Below are positions 24,267-32,186 of a stretch of DNA of 39,391 nt, piece after piece. Position 1 is the first letter of the stretch. Each line of letters begins with the position of its first letter. The translations under genes and the position numbers were made by a program. The stretch spans positions 1 through 39,391 of the forward strand of contig NZ_KQ948151.1 of the NCBI RefSeq assembly GCF_001513955.1. The letters are read 5' to 3'. Below the pieces are notes generated by a model, which did not search any database, was not told the DNA's origin, and saw only the letters and a list, made by a program, of their open reading frames with translations. The DNA is from Streptomyces pseudovenezuelae. Its GTDB lineage: Bacteria > Actinomycetota > Actinomycetes > Streptomycetales > Streptomycetaceae.

Positions 24267-26551
24267 CCGTGCTCCGCTTCCATGTGGAAGGCATCGTCCA
24301 GGGCGTCGGCTTCCGGCCGTTCGTGTACCGCACCGCCGCCGAGCTCGGCCTGGACGGCTGGGTGGCCAACGTCAACGGGCATGTGGAGGGCGAGGTCGCC
24401 GGGGGTCGGCGGGCGATCGACGAATTCGCAGCCCGTCTGCGCACTGATGCGCCGGCCCTGGCGCGGGTGCGCCGCGTCCAGCTGACCGGCGGCCCGCCGC
24501 AGCACGCGTACGGCCGGGGTTTCCAGGTGCGGCGCAGCGCACCCGGCGGTGCGGACGCGGCTGCCCGCGAGATCCCTCCCGATGCGGCGATCTGCGCTAC
24601 CTGCCTGGCCGAGCTGCGAAATCCGCGCGACCGTCGCCACCGCTACCCGTTCATCAACTGCACGGACTGCGGCCCACGCGCCACGATCATCGAGGACCTG
24701 CCGTACGACCGGATCCGCACCACCATGCGCTGCTTCCCTCTGTGTGCGGACTGCGCGGCGGAGTACGCCGATCCGGCCGACCGGCGCTTCCACGCCGAGC
24801 CCGTCGCCTGTCCCGCGTGCGGACCTCGACTGGCTTGGGAGGGGCTGCGCGGCGAGGAGGCGCTGCGGGCGGGGGTCAAAGCCGTCGACGGCGGCGGGAT
24901 CATCGCGCTGAAGGGCCTCGGCGGCTATCAACTCGTGTGCGACGCGGGCGATCCGGTGGCCGTGGCGGAGCTGCGGCGCCGCAAGCACCGTCCGGCGAAA
25001 CCGTTCGCCGTCATGGTCCGCGACATCGGGACGGCGGCCCGCCTGGCCCGGATCGGAGCCGCCGAGGAGCGTGCCCTGGCGTCCCCGGCTCGCCCGGTGG
25101 TGCTGCTCGCCCGGCGCCGCCGCAACGGCCCCGACCCGCTCGCCCGCGAGGTGCACCCCGGACTGACCCGGGTGGGCCTGTTCCTGCCCACCACGGGTCT
25201 GCACCACCTCCTCCTCGACGAACTGGCCCGCCCCCTTGTGGTCACCAGCGGCAACCTCACCGACGAGCCCATCGCCGTCGACGACGTCGAGGCCCGCCGC
25301 GTCCTGGCCGACATCGCGGACGGGTTCCTCGTCCACGACCGGCCGATCCGGTCCCGCTACGACGATTCGGTGGTGCAGTTCGCCGGCCGGACTCGGATCA
25401 CGGTCCGCCGGGCCCGGGGGCTCGCCCCCACCCCGCTGCCACTCGCCGTGGACACGCCGGTCGCCGGGGCCGGCGCCCAGCTCAAACACACGTTCACGCT
25501 GGCCGCCGACGGCCGGGCCCACCTCGGCCCGCACACCGGGGACCTGGCCGACCTCGCGACCCACGACGCGTTCCTGGCCTCGTACGAACACCTCAAGCGG
25601 CTCACCGGCATCGAGCCGACAGTCCTGGCCCACGACCTGCACCCCCGCTACCTCTCCACCCAGTGGGCCCGGGCGCAGCCGCTGCGCCGGATCCCGGTGC
25701 AGCACCATCACGCCCACGTCGCCGCCTGTGCGGCCGAGCACGGGGTGCACGGGCCGTTCCTCGGCGTGGCCTACGACGGCCTCGGGCTGGGCGACGACGG
25801 CACCCTGTGGGGCGGCGAGATCCTCGTCGCCGATCTGAGCGGCTACCGCCGCGTGGGCAGGTTCGCGACCGCGCCCCTGCCCGGCGGCGACGCGGCCGTA
25901 CGCCATCCCTCCCGTACGGCGCTGGGCCAGCTGTTCGGCGGCGAGACGCTGGGCGCCCCGCGCCCCTGTCCGTGGCTCACCGGGCCCTTCACCGAGCGGC
26001 TCGATCCCGCCGAGCTCGCCACGGTGCGCGCCATGGTCGCCAAGGGCGTGAACTGCCCGCGTGCGTCCAGCGCGGGACGGCTCTTCGACACGGTCGCCGC
26101 GCTGCTGGGACTGTGCGACCGGGCCGGTTACGAGGGCGAAGCGGCCGTCCTGCTCGAAGCGGCGGCAGGCGCCGAGCACGCAGTACCGCTGGCCGATCGC
26201 GTGGTGCGGGCGCAGGGCCTGTGGGTGTACGACCCCACGCCGACGATCACCGACCTGCTGGAGCGGCGGCTGGACGGTGAGCCGGTGGCCCGGCTGGCCG
26301 CGGCCTTCCATCTGACGCTCGCGATCGTCACCGCGGAGCTCGTCGCGCGGGCCGTGGCCGAGGGCGCGCCGCGCACGGTCTGTCTCGGCGGCGGCTGCTT
26401 CGTCAACCGGCGCCTGCTGACCGAGGTGAAACGCCGACTGCACGCGCAGGGGCTACGCGTGCTCGTCGGCGGTCAGGTCCCCGTCGGGGACGGCGGCATC
26501 AGTTACGGCCAGGCTGCGGTCGCCGCAGCGCGGCTGGCCGGGGAGAGGTGA
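24263..26551 (+). CDS. hypF: Carbamoyltransferase HypF
   Basis: 762 residues, full length. HypF makes the thiocarboxamide on HypE that becomes the cyanide ligands of the NiFe site. The acylphosphatase domain occupies about 1-90 (VEGIVQGVGFRPFVYRTAAE). Two zinc-finger motifs follow: CATCLAELRNPRDRRHRYPF to INCTDCG and CADCAAEYADPADRRFHAEP to CPACG (about 110-190). A YrdC-like domain spans about 200-390 (KHRPAKPFAVMVRD, LVVTSGNLTDEPIAVDD). The Kae1-like domain has VQHHHAHVAACAAEHG and GVAYDGLGLGDDGTLWGGE. The start ATG overlaps the protease stop, so translation is coupled. Confidence 0.97.
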   Translation: MTVLRFHVEGIVQGVGFRPFVYRTAAELGLDGWVANVNGHVEGEVAGGRRAIDEFAARLRTDAPALARVRRVQLTGGPPQHAYGRGFQVRRSAPGGADAAAREIPPDAAICATCLAELRNPRDRRHRYPFINCTDCGPRATIIEDLPYDRIRTTMRCFPLCADCAAEYADPADRRFHAEPVACPACGPRLAWEGLRGEEALRAGVKAVDGGGIIALKGLGGYQLVCDAGDPVAVAELRRRKHRPAKPFAVMVRDIGTAARLARIGAAEERALASPARPVVLLARRRRNGPDPLAREVHPGLTRVGLFLPTTGLHHLLLDELARPLVVTSGNLTDEPIAVDDVEARRVLADIADGFLVHDRPIRSRYDDSVVQFAGRTRITVRRARGLAPTPLPLAVDTPVAGAGAQLKHTFTLAADGRAHLGPHTGDLADLATHDAFLASYEHLKRLTGIEPTVLAHDLHPRYLSTQWARAQPLRRIPVQHHHAHVAACAAEHGVHGPFLGVAYDGLGLGDDGTLWGGEILVADLSGYRRVGRFATAPLPGGDAAVRHPSRTALGQLFGGETLGAPRPCPWLTGPFTERLDPAELATVRAMVAKGVNCPRASSAGRLFDTVAALLGLCDRAGYEGEAAVLLEAAAGAEHAVPLADRVVRAQGLWVYDPTPTITDLLERRLDGEPVARLAAAFHLTLAIVTAELVARAVAEGAPRTVCLGGGCFVNRRLLTEVKRRLHAQGLRVLVGGQVPVGDGGISYGQAAVAAARLAGER

Positions 26552-26557
26552 GTGCAT

Positions 26558-26815
26558 ATGTGCCTGGGTATCCCGGGCCGGGTTCTGGAGATCCACGACG
26601 AGGCCGGCCTGCGCATGGCCACGGCGGATTTCGGCGGGATACGGCGAGAGGTGTGTCTCAGCTGCACGCCGGAGGCGGAGGTCGGGTCGTACGTCATCGT
26701 GCACGTCGGCTTCGCGATCACCCAGGTCGACGAGGCGGAGGCGCACCGCACCCTCGACGTGCTGAGGGCGATGGCGGGCGCGGTCGAGGGCGAGCTGGGC
26801 GAACCGCTTCCTTAG
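26558..26815 (+). CDS. hypC: Hydrogenase assembly chaperone HypC
   Basis: 85 residues. A GTG at 26552 is in frame, but the ATG at 26558 is chosen because it gives MCLGIPGRV, placing the essential cysteine at position 2 once the initiator methionine is considered. GGGGAGAGG lies 9 bases upstream. HypC binds HypD and the iron-cyanide intermediate and hands it to the large subunit. The family end EAHRTLDVLRAM is present. It follows hypF by six bases and closes the first transcript of the locus; 169 bases follow before the structural genes. Confidence 0.95.
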   Translation: MCLGIPGRVLEIHDEAGLRMATADFGGIRREVCLSCTPEAEVGSYVIVHVGFAITQVDEAEAHRTLDVLRAMAGAVEGELGEPLP

Positions 26816-26896
26816 CGCTGCGCTGCACCGGAACCGCACGATGTCATTGCCCCGCGCTCCCTTCAGCGCGCGGAGGATCCGGTCGGCTCGGCACCA

Positions 26897-26910
26897 GGGC
26901 CGGTCGGCCC
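26897..26910. promoter_or_regulatory. OsdR/DevR-like box upstream of the hydrogenase structural operon
   Basis: GGGCCGGTCGGCCC within AGGGCCGGTCGGCCCCT, 74 bases upstream of the beta-subunit start at 26985. It is one of the best-conserved copies and shares its 14-base core with 2407-2420 exactly. Confidence 0.6.
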
Positions 26911-26984
26911 CTGCCACCGCAGGCCCTCCGCGCCGGACCATGACGATGGACAGGCACGATCCGCCCCGGACAAGGAGGACCGTC

Positions 26985-28166
26985 ATGACCGCCACCGCAG
27001 CCCCCGTCGTGCTCGACCGGGACGGCCTGGGTGCTCTGGTCGCGGCATTGGTGGCGCAGGGAAGGACCGTCGTCGGGCCGACCGTCCGCGACGGCGCGAT
27101 CGTGCTGGCGGAGATGACCTCCGCGGACGCGCTCCCGTACGGCTGGGGTGTCGAGCTCGACGCCGGACGGTACCGGCTCGTCGCCCGGGAGGACGGTGCC
27201 GCCTTCGCGCACAGCGCGGGCCCGCAGTCCTGGAAGTCGTACCTGCACCCGCAGCGCGAGCTGCTGTGGAGCGCCGACCGGACGCCGGAGGGCGACGTCT
27301 CCTTCACCTCGCACGAGCCGGACGTCCCGGCGTACGCCTTTCTCGGCGTCCGCCCCTGCGACCTCCGGGCTATCGCCATCCAGGACCGCGTGCTGACCGG
27401 CGGCCGGTTCGAGGACACCGGCTACGGGAAGCGGCGCCGCGGTGCGCTGCTGATCGCCGCCGAGTGCACCGAGCCCGGCGCGACCTGCTTCTGCGTATCC
27501 ACCGGCGGCGGCCCCGCCGCCGACCCGGGGTACGACCTCGCGCTCACCGAGGTGGTGGACGAGGACGGGCACCGGTTCCTGGTGCGCGCGGGCAGCGAGG
27601 AGGGCGCCCGGCTGCTGGAGCAGGTGCCGCACCGCGCCGCCGACGTGGCCACCGAGGCCACCGCCCGAGCCTCGGTGGACGGCGCCCGCGACCGCATGGG
27701 CCGCTCGCTGCCCCCGGTCGACCTGCGTGACCTCATGGGCGCGAGCCTGGACGCCGAGCGGTGGAACGACGTCGCCGAGCGCTGCCTGACCTGCGGCAAC
27801 TGCACCATGGTCTGTCCGACCTGCTTCTGCACCACCACGGAGGAGGTCACCGACCTGACCGGTGACCACGCCGAGCGCTGGCAGCACTGGGACTCCTGCT
27901 TCGACCTGGACTTCTCGTATCTGCACGGCGGGCCGGTCCGCTCGTCCGCCCGCAGCCGTTACCGGCAGTGGCTCACCCACAAACTCTCCACCTGGCACGA
28001 CCAGTTCGACACGACGGGATGCGTCGGCTGCGGGCGCTGCATCGCCTGGTGCCCGGCCGGCATCGACATCACGGAGGAAGTCGCCGCGCTGCACGCCGAG
28101 CGCGGGCCCGAGACGGAGACGGAGACGGAGACGGAGACGGAGACGGAGACGGAGACGGAGCGATGA
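26985..28166 (+). CDS. Group 3b-like [NiFe] hydrogenase beta subunit (4Fe-4S dicluster protein)
   Basis: 393 residues from the ATG at 26985 with AAGGAGG upstream. It would pass electrons between the hydrogenase module and the flavin subunit. The N-terminal two-thirds are the HydB/AsrA-like fold (LHPQRELLWSADRTPEGDVS, FLGVRPCDLRAIAIQDRVL). Two ferredoxin-type clusters follow: RCLTCGNCTMVCPTCFC (about 265-281) and GCVGCGRCIAWCPAG (about 346-360). The C-terminus is an unusual Glu-Thr repeat of eight dipeptides followed by Glu-Arg, coded by a 6-base microsatellite. The stop overlaps the next start by four bases. Order beta-x-gamma-delta-alpha resembles archaeal sulfhydrogenase and actinobacterial Hyd3/Hhy clusters. 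Confidence 0.93.
   Translation: MTATAAPVVLDRDGLGALVAALVAQGRTVVGPTVRDGAIVLAEMTSADALPYGWGVELDAGRYRLVAREDGAAFAHSAGPQSWKSYLHPQRELLWSADRTPEGDVSFTSHEPDVPAYAFLGVRPCDLRAIAIQDRVLTGGRFEDTGYGKRRRGALLIAAECTEPGATCFCVSTGGGPAADPGYDLALTEVVDEDGHRFLVRAGSEEGARLLEQVPHRAADVATEATARASVDGARDRMGRSLPPVDLRDLMGASLDAERWNDVAERCLTCGNCTMVCPTCFCTTTEEVTDLTGDHAERWQHWDSCFDLDFSYLHGGPVRSSARSRYRQWLTHKLSTWHDQFDTTGCVGCGRCIAWCPAGIDITEEVAALHAERGPETETETETETETETETER
28110..28160 (+). repeat. Hexanucleotide microsatellite (gagacg)8.5
   Basis: Eight perfect gagacg units plus gag encode the Glu-Thr tail of the beta subunit. Each unit boundary creates GGAG, so the repeat also supplies the ribosome binding site of the next gene (ATG at 28163). 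Unit gain or loss keeps the frame. Confidence 0.95.
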
Positions 28167-28627
28167 CGCCCTCGATCACCCTGCGTATGTCGCACGCGCT
28201 GCCGCCCGTGCATCGGGACCGGCTCCTGCGCACCGCCCGTGAGGTCGACTGGCGTCAGGACGTCCGGATCTTCGAGGAAGGTGAGCGCGCCGACCGCTTC
28301 TGGATCGTGCGCGACGGCACGGTCGCCCTCGACATGCATGTGCCCGGCCATCGACCGCCCGTGATCGAGACCCTGGGCGTCGGTGATCTGGTCGGCTGGT
28401 CGTGGCTGTTCGAACCGTACGTCTGGCAGCTGGGCGCCAGGACCATGACACCGGTGCGGGCCCACGAGTTCGACGCCGTCGCCGTGCGCCTGATGTGCCA
28501 GGACGATGCCGAGTTCGGCCGCGCCCTGGAGCACTGGGTCGGCCGGGTGCTGGCCCACCGGCTGCACGCGGCCCGTACGCGGCTGGTCGACCTCTACGGC
28601 ACCCACGAGACGAAGGACCCCCGATGA
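28163..28627 (+). CDS. Cyclic-nucleotide-binding-domain protein without DNA-binding domain, inside the hydrogenase operon
   Basis: 154 residues from the ATG at 28163, overlapping the beta-subunit stop. A single Crp-type beta-roll spans about 15-120 (VRIFEEGERADRFWIVRDGT, VIETLGVGDLVGWSWLFEPY, WQLGARTMTPVRAHEFDA). No helix-turn-helix follows; the C-terminus is a short helix (LEHWVGRVLAHRLHAARTRL). The phosphate-binding cassette has GDLVGWSWLF in place of the classical GE..LL..., so cAMP may not be the ligand, although an arginine is present in GARTMTP. The position between two electron-transfer subunits implies a regulatory or accessory subunit of the hydrogenase rather than a transcription factor. 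Comparable proteins accompany some actinobacterial group 3b enzymes. Confidence 0.88.
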   Translation: MTPSITLRMSHALPPVHRDRLLRTAREVDWRQDVRIFEEGERADRFWIVRDGTVALDMHVPGHRPPVIETLGVGDLVGWSWLFEPYVWQLGARTMTPVRAHEFDAVAVRLMCQDDAEFGRALEHWVGRVLAHRLHAARTRLVDLYGTHETKDPR

Positions 28628-29430
28628 CCGCCGTACCGGTCCCCCATCGTGTGGTCGCCCGCCGGCCGGAGACCGCGGACACGGTCACGCTGCGACTCGA
28701 ACCGGTCGGCGCGGCGCTGCCGGACTTCGCACCCGGGCAGTTCGCGATGGTGCACTGCTTCGGGCGCGGCGAGATCCCCGTCTCGGTGAGTTCCGTGCAG
28801 ACCACGGGCGGGCTCGCGCACACGATCCGGTCGGTGGGTGCCGTCTCGGAAGGCCTGTGCGCGGCACGGGTCGGCGACGTCGTCGGCCTCCGCGGCCCGT
28901 ACGGCAACACCTGGGAGCTGGAACGGGCGCGCGGCCGGGACGTGCTCGTGGTGGCCGGCGGCATCGGCCTGGCACCGCTGCGGCCGTTGGTCCTGGCAGC
29001 GCTGGCCGAGCCGGAGGCGTACCGCCGCATCAACGTCCTGGCCGGGGCGCGCACTCCGGGCGATCTGATCGCCCGCAAGGACCTGGAGAGCTGGGCCACG
29101 GCCTGCACCGGAGTGACGGTCGACCAGCCCGACGCGGACTGGCGCGGAGACGTGGGCGTGGTCACCCAACTGCTGGGGCGGGCGCACTTCGATCCGCACA
29201 ACACGACGGCCTACGTCTGCGGGCCCGAGCCGATGATCCGCGCCACCGCCCGCGACCTGGCACACCACGGTGTGCCTCTCGCACACATCCGCGTCTCGCT
29301 GGAGCGGAACATGCGCTGCGCCACCGGGCACTGCGGGCACTGCCAGCTCGGTCCGCTGCTGTTGTGCCAGGCCGGTCCGGTCGTGGACTGGAACCAGGCC
29401 CGACCCCTGCTGTCGGTAAGGGAGTTGTGA
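28624..29430 (+). CDS. Group 3b-like hydrogenase gamma subunit (FAD/NAD(P)-binding reductase with 2Fe-2S)
   Basis: 268 residues from the ATG at 28624, overlapping the previous stop by four bases. It links the hydrogenase to the NAD(P) pool. The ferredoxin-reductase-type FAD domain is about 1-100 (PDFAPGQFAMVHCFGRGEIP, GLRGPYGNTW). The nucleotide domain starts VLVVAGGIGLAPLRPLVLAA and ends AYVCGPEPMIRATARDL. Near the C-terminus, MRCATGHCGHCQLG..LLCQAGPV holds four cysteines for a [2Fe-2S] cluster, as in dihydroorotate dehydrogenase PyrK and sulfhydrogenase HydG. The subunit is full length. Confidence 0.94.
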   Translation: MTAVPVPHRVVARRPETADTVTLRLEPVGAALPDFAPGQFAMVHCFGRGEIPVSVSSVQTTGGLAHTIRSVGAVSEGLCAARVGDVVGLRGPYGNTWELERARGRDVLVVAGGIGLAPLRPLVLAALAEPEAYRRINVLAGARTPGDLIARKDLESWATACTGVTVDQPDADWRGDVGVVTQLLGRAHFDPHNTTAYVCGPEPMIRATARDLAHHGVPLAHIRVSLERNMRCATGHCGHCQLGPLLLCQAGPVVDWNQARPLLSVREL

Positions 29431-29431
29431 C

Positions 29432-30199
29432 ATGCCGACCACCAAGACGTCCCCGACGCTCGCGGTGTTCAAGCTGGCCTCCTGCGACGGCTGCCAGCTC
29501 ACCCTGCTGGACTGCGAGGACGAACTCCTGACGCTGACGGGCCAGGTGCGGATCGCTCACTTCCTGGAGGCGTCCAGCGCGGTCGAGCCGGGTCCCTACG
29601 ACCTGTCCCTGGTCGAGGGCTCGGTCACCACGCCCGAGGACGCCGAGCGGATCCGCGCGATCCGGGCCGCCTCGCGCCACCTGGTGACCATCGGGGCCTG
29701 CGCGACCGCCGGCGGCATCCAGGCGCTGCGGAACTTCGCGGACGTCGACGAATTCCGGCGTACCGTCTACGCCCACCCCGAGTACATCTCCACGCTGGCC
29801 ACCTCCACGCCCGTGTCCGACCATGTGGACGTCGACTTCGAGCTGCGCGGCTGTCCGATCGACAGGGGGCAGCTGATCGAGGTGATCACCGCGTTCCTGG
29901 CCGGGCGCAAGCCGGACGTGCCGAACCACAGTGTGTGCTTCGAGTGCAAGCGGCGCGGCACGGTCTGCGTCACGGTCGCCCACGGCACGCCCTGCCTGGG
30001 GCCGGTCACCCACGCGGGGTGCGGGGCGCTGTGCCCGGCCTACGGGCGCGGCTGCTTCGGCTGCTTCGGCCCGTCCGGATCGGTCAACCTGCCCGCACTG
30101 ATCCCCGTACTGCGCCGCGACGGCATGGACGACGAAGCCGTCATGCGCTTCCTGCACACCTTCAACACCGCCGCCTTCGACAAGGAGTTGAACTCGTGA
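29432..30199 (+). CDS. Group 3b-like hydrogenase delta (small) subunit
   Basis: 255 residues from the ATG at 29432, one base after the gamma stop. The proximal-cluster motif is KLASCDGCQLTLLDCEDELL; further ligands are in TIGACATAGGIQAL and RGCPIDRGQLIEVI. The C-terminal region has two more groups of cysteines (CFECKRRGTVC, GTPCLGPVTHAGCGALCPAY, GRGCFGCFGP), enough for medial and distal clusters. No Tat signal is present, so the enzyme is cytoplasmic, as expected for group 3. Confidence 0.95.
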   Translation: MPTTKTSPTLAVFKLASCDGCQLTLLDCEDELLTLTGQVRIAHFLEASSAVEPGPYDLSLVEGSVTTPEDAERIRAIRAASRHLVTIGACATAGGIQALRNFADVDEFRRTVYAHPEYISTLATSTPVSDHVDVDFELRGCPIDRGQLIEVITAFLAGRKPDVPNHSVCFECKRRGTVCVTVAHGTPCLGPVTHAGCGALCPAYGRGCFGCFGPSGSVNLPALIPVLRRDGMDDEAVMRFLHTFNTAAFDKELNS

Positions 30200-31557
30200 C
30201 GCACCGCGGATCCCGTGTCCTGCACGTCGGCTCGCTGTCCCGGGTCGAGGGCGAGGGCGCGCTGCGCCTGCATGTGCACGACGGCACGGTCACCGATGCG
30301 CAGCTGGAGATCTACGAGCCGCCGCGGTTCTTCGAGGCGTTCCTGCGCGGCCGTGCGCACACGGAGCCGCCGGACATCACGGCCCGGGTGTGCGGGATCT
30401 GCCCGGTGGCATACCAGATGAGCGCGTGCGCGGCGATCGAGGACGCGTGCGGGGTGACGGTCGACCCGGTGATCCGGGACCTGCGCCGGCTGCTGTACTG
30501 CGGCGAGTGGATCGAGAGCCAGGTCCTGCACATCTACCTGCTGCACGCACCGGACTTCCTGGGCCGGACGAGCGCCATCGAGCTGGCCCGCACGCACGGG
30601 GCCGAGGTGGAGCGGGGGCTGCGGCTGAAGAAGGCCGGCAACGCGCTGATGGAACTCATCGGCGGACGGGCCGTCCACCCGGTGAACGTCCGGCTGGGCG
30701 GCTTCCACCGGGTGCCGACGCGCGAGGAACTGCGGCCCCTGCGCGAGCAGTTGAAGCAGGCCCTGGACGACGCCTGGGAGACCGTGCGCTGGGTGGCCGG
30801 ATTCGAGTTCCCGGACGCCCACGTCGAGGCCGACCTGCTGGCGCTGGCCGCCCCGGACACGTACGCCATCGAGGATGGTACGCCGACCGTCCTGCGCGCC
30901 GACGGGACCAGGACGTCCTTCCCCGTACGTGACTTCACCGAGCACGTCACCGAGACCCACGTGCCGCACTCCACGGCCCTGCATTCCCGGCTGGACGGCC
31001 GTGTGCACCTGACCGGTTCGCTCGCCCGGTTCGCGATCAGCGGTGCTCGGCTCACGCCGGTGGCGCTGCAGGCGGCCGAGGAGGCCGGGCTCGGCGATCC
31101 GCGCGAGGGCGCCGTGTGCCCCAACCCGTTCCGGTCGATCCTGGTACGCGCCGTGGAGAGCGTGTACGCCGTCGCCGAGGCGCTGCGGATCATCGACGCC
31201 TACGAGCCGCCCCCGCAGCCGTACACGGACGTGCCCCCGGTCGCGGGCGTCGGGCACGGCGCCACCGAGGCGCCCCGCGGACTCCTCTACCACCGCTACG
31301 AACTGGACGCGGACGGTCTCGTGTCCAGTGCCCTGCTGGTGCCGCCGACGGCACAGAACCAGGGCGCGATCGAGGACGACCTGCGTCGGCTGACCCAGCA
31401 TGCGATCGGCGAACGCAACCCGGACGACGCCGAGTTGACGGCCCTGTGCGAGCGGGCGATCCGCAACCACGACCCGTGCATCTCGTGCTCCACCCACTTC
31501 CTCGACCTGACCATCGTCCGTACCTCAGGGCAAGCTTCGGGAGGCTGCGATGCCTGA
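30196..31557 (+). CDS. Group 3b-like [NiFe] hydrogenase alpha (large, catalytic) subunit
   Basis: 453 residues from the GTG at 30196, overlapping the delta stop by four bases (GTGA). It carries the NiFe site. L1 is RVCGICPVAYQMS (Cys66, Cys69); L2 is NHDPCISCSTH (Cys428, Cys431, His434). All four nickel ligands are present, so the subunit should be catalytic. Residues 435-453 (FLDLTIVRTSGQASGGCDA) form the tail removed by the maturation protease. LSRVEGEGAL and ENP-like surroundings fit group 3 enzymes. Length and subunit partners support an NAD(P)-linked, group 3b (Hyd3/Hhy or sulfhydrogenase-like) enzyme; in mycobacteria the equivalent is induced in hypoxia under DosR. Confidence 0.95.
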   Translation: MTHRGSRVLHVGSLSRVEGEGALRLHVHDGTVTDAQLEIYEPPRFFEAFLRGRAHTEPPDITARVCGICPVAYQMSACAAIEDACGVTVDPVIRDLRRLLYCGEWIESQVLHIYLLHAPDFLGRTSAIELARTHGAEVERGLRLKKAGNALMELIGGRAVHPVNVRLGGFHRVPTREELRPLREQLKQALDDAWETVRWVAGFEFPDAHVEADLLALAAPDTYAIEDGTPTVLRADGTRTSFPVRDFTEHVTETHVPHSTALHSRLDGRVHLTGSLARFAISGARLTPVALQAAEEAGLGDPREGAVCPNPFRSILVRAVESVYAVAEALRIIDAYEPPPQPYTDVPPVAGVGHGATEAPRGLLYHRYELDADGLVSSALLVPPTAQNQGAIEDDLRRLTQHAIGERNPDDAELTALCERAIRNHDPCISCSTHFLDLTIVRTSGQASGGCDA

Positions 31558-32170
31558 ATCTCCGTACACCGTGAGCGATGTGATGACGCACACCGTCGTC
31601 GCCGTCGGCAGTGAGGCGTCCTTCAAGGAGATCGCCGAACTGCTCGACCAGTGGAAGGTCAGCGCCCTGCCGGTCCTGGTGGGCGAGGGCCGTGTCGTAG
31701 GGGTGGTCTCCGAGGCCGATCTGATGGCCAAGGAGGAGTTCCGGGACACCGAGGAGGGCGATCCGGCCGAGCGGCACAAGGCCGGTGCGGTGATCGCGAG
31801 CGAGCTGATGAGCACTCCGGCCGTGACCGTGCACGCCGACGCCTCGCTCGCGGAAGCGGCCCGGATCATGGCCCGCCGACACGTCAAGCGGCTGCCCGTC
31901 GTGGACGGCGTCGGCCTGCTGCAGGGCGTGGTCAGCCGCAGTGATCTGCTGAAGGTCTTCCTCCGGGACGACGAGGAGATCGCTGAGGAGATCAGGCACA
32001 GCGTCCTGGGGCACCTCCCGGTCACCAGCCCGCTGACGGTGAGCGTGTCCGAGGGCGTGGTCACGCTGGAAGGGGCTCTGCCGGACCGGGTGCTCATGCC
32101 CGTGGTGGCCCGGGCGGTACGGGCGGTCGAGGGGGTCGTGGACATCCGGCTCGATCTCACGCATCGATGA
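31550..32170 (+). CDS. CBS-domain pair plus BON domain protein, end of hydrogenase structural genes
   Basis: 206 residues from the ATG at 31550, which lies eight bases inside the end of the alpha subunit; GGGAGG is upstream. CBS 1 is YTVSDVMTHTVVAVGSEASF (about 6-60) and CBS 2 runs from ELMSTPAVTVHADASLAEAA to KRLPVVDGVGLLQGVVSRSD (about 85-140). BON occupies about 145-205 (LTVSVSEGVVTLEGALPDRV). It is a paralogue of 14131-14817. Tight coupling with the catalytic subunit suggests that nucleotide sensing by the CBS pair is tied to hydrogenase function or localisation; this is inferred from position only. Confidence 0.92.
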   Translation: MPESPYTVSDVMTHTVVAVGSEASFKEIAELLDQWKVSALPVLVGEGRVVGVVSEADLMAKEEFRDTEEGDPAERHKAGAVIASELMSTPAVTVHADASLAEAARIMARRHVKRLPVVDGVGLLQGVVSRSDLLKVFLRDDEEIAEEIRHSVLGHLPVTSPLTVSVSEGVVTLEGALPDRVLMPVVARAVRAVEGVVDIRLDLTHR

Positions 32171-32186
32171 CGCCCTCGGAGGGGCG

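Noticed and set aside
26844..28094. Long minus-strand frame opposite the hydrogenase beta subunit
   Set aside because: The plus strand has cluster cysteines, a ribosome binding site and operon overlaps; the antisense frame has no motif.
28110..28160. Direct repeats considered as a CRISPR or integration signal
   Set aside because: The unit is 6 bases with no spacers and is in frame inside a gene.
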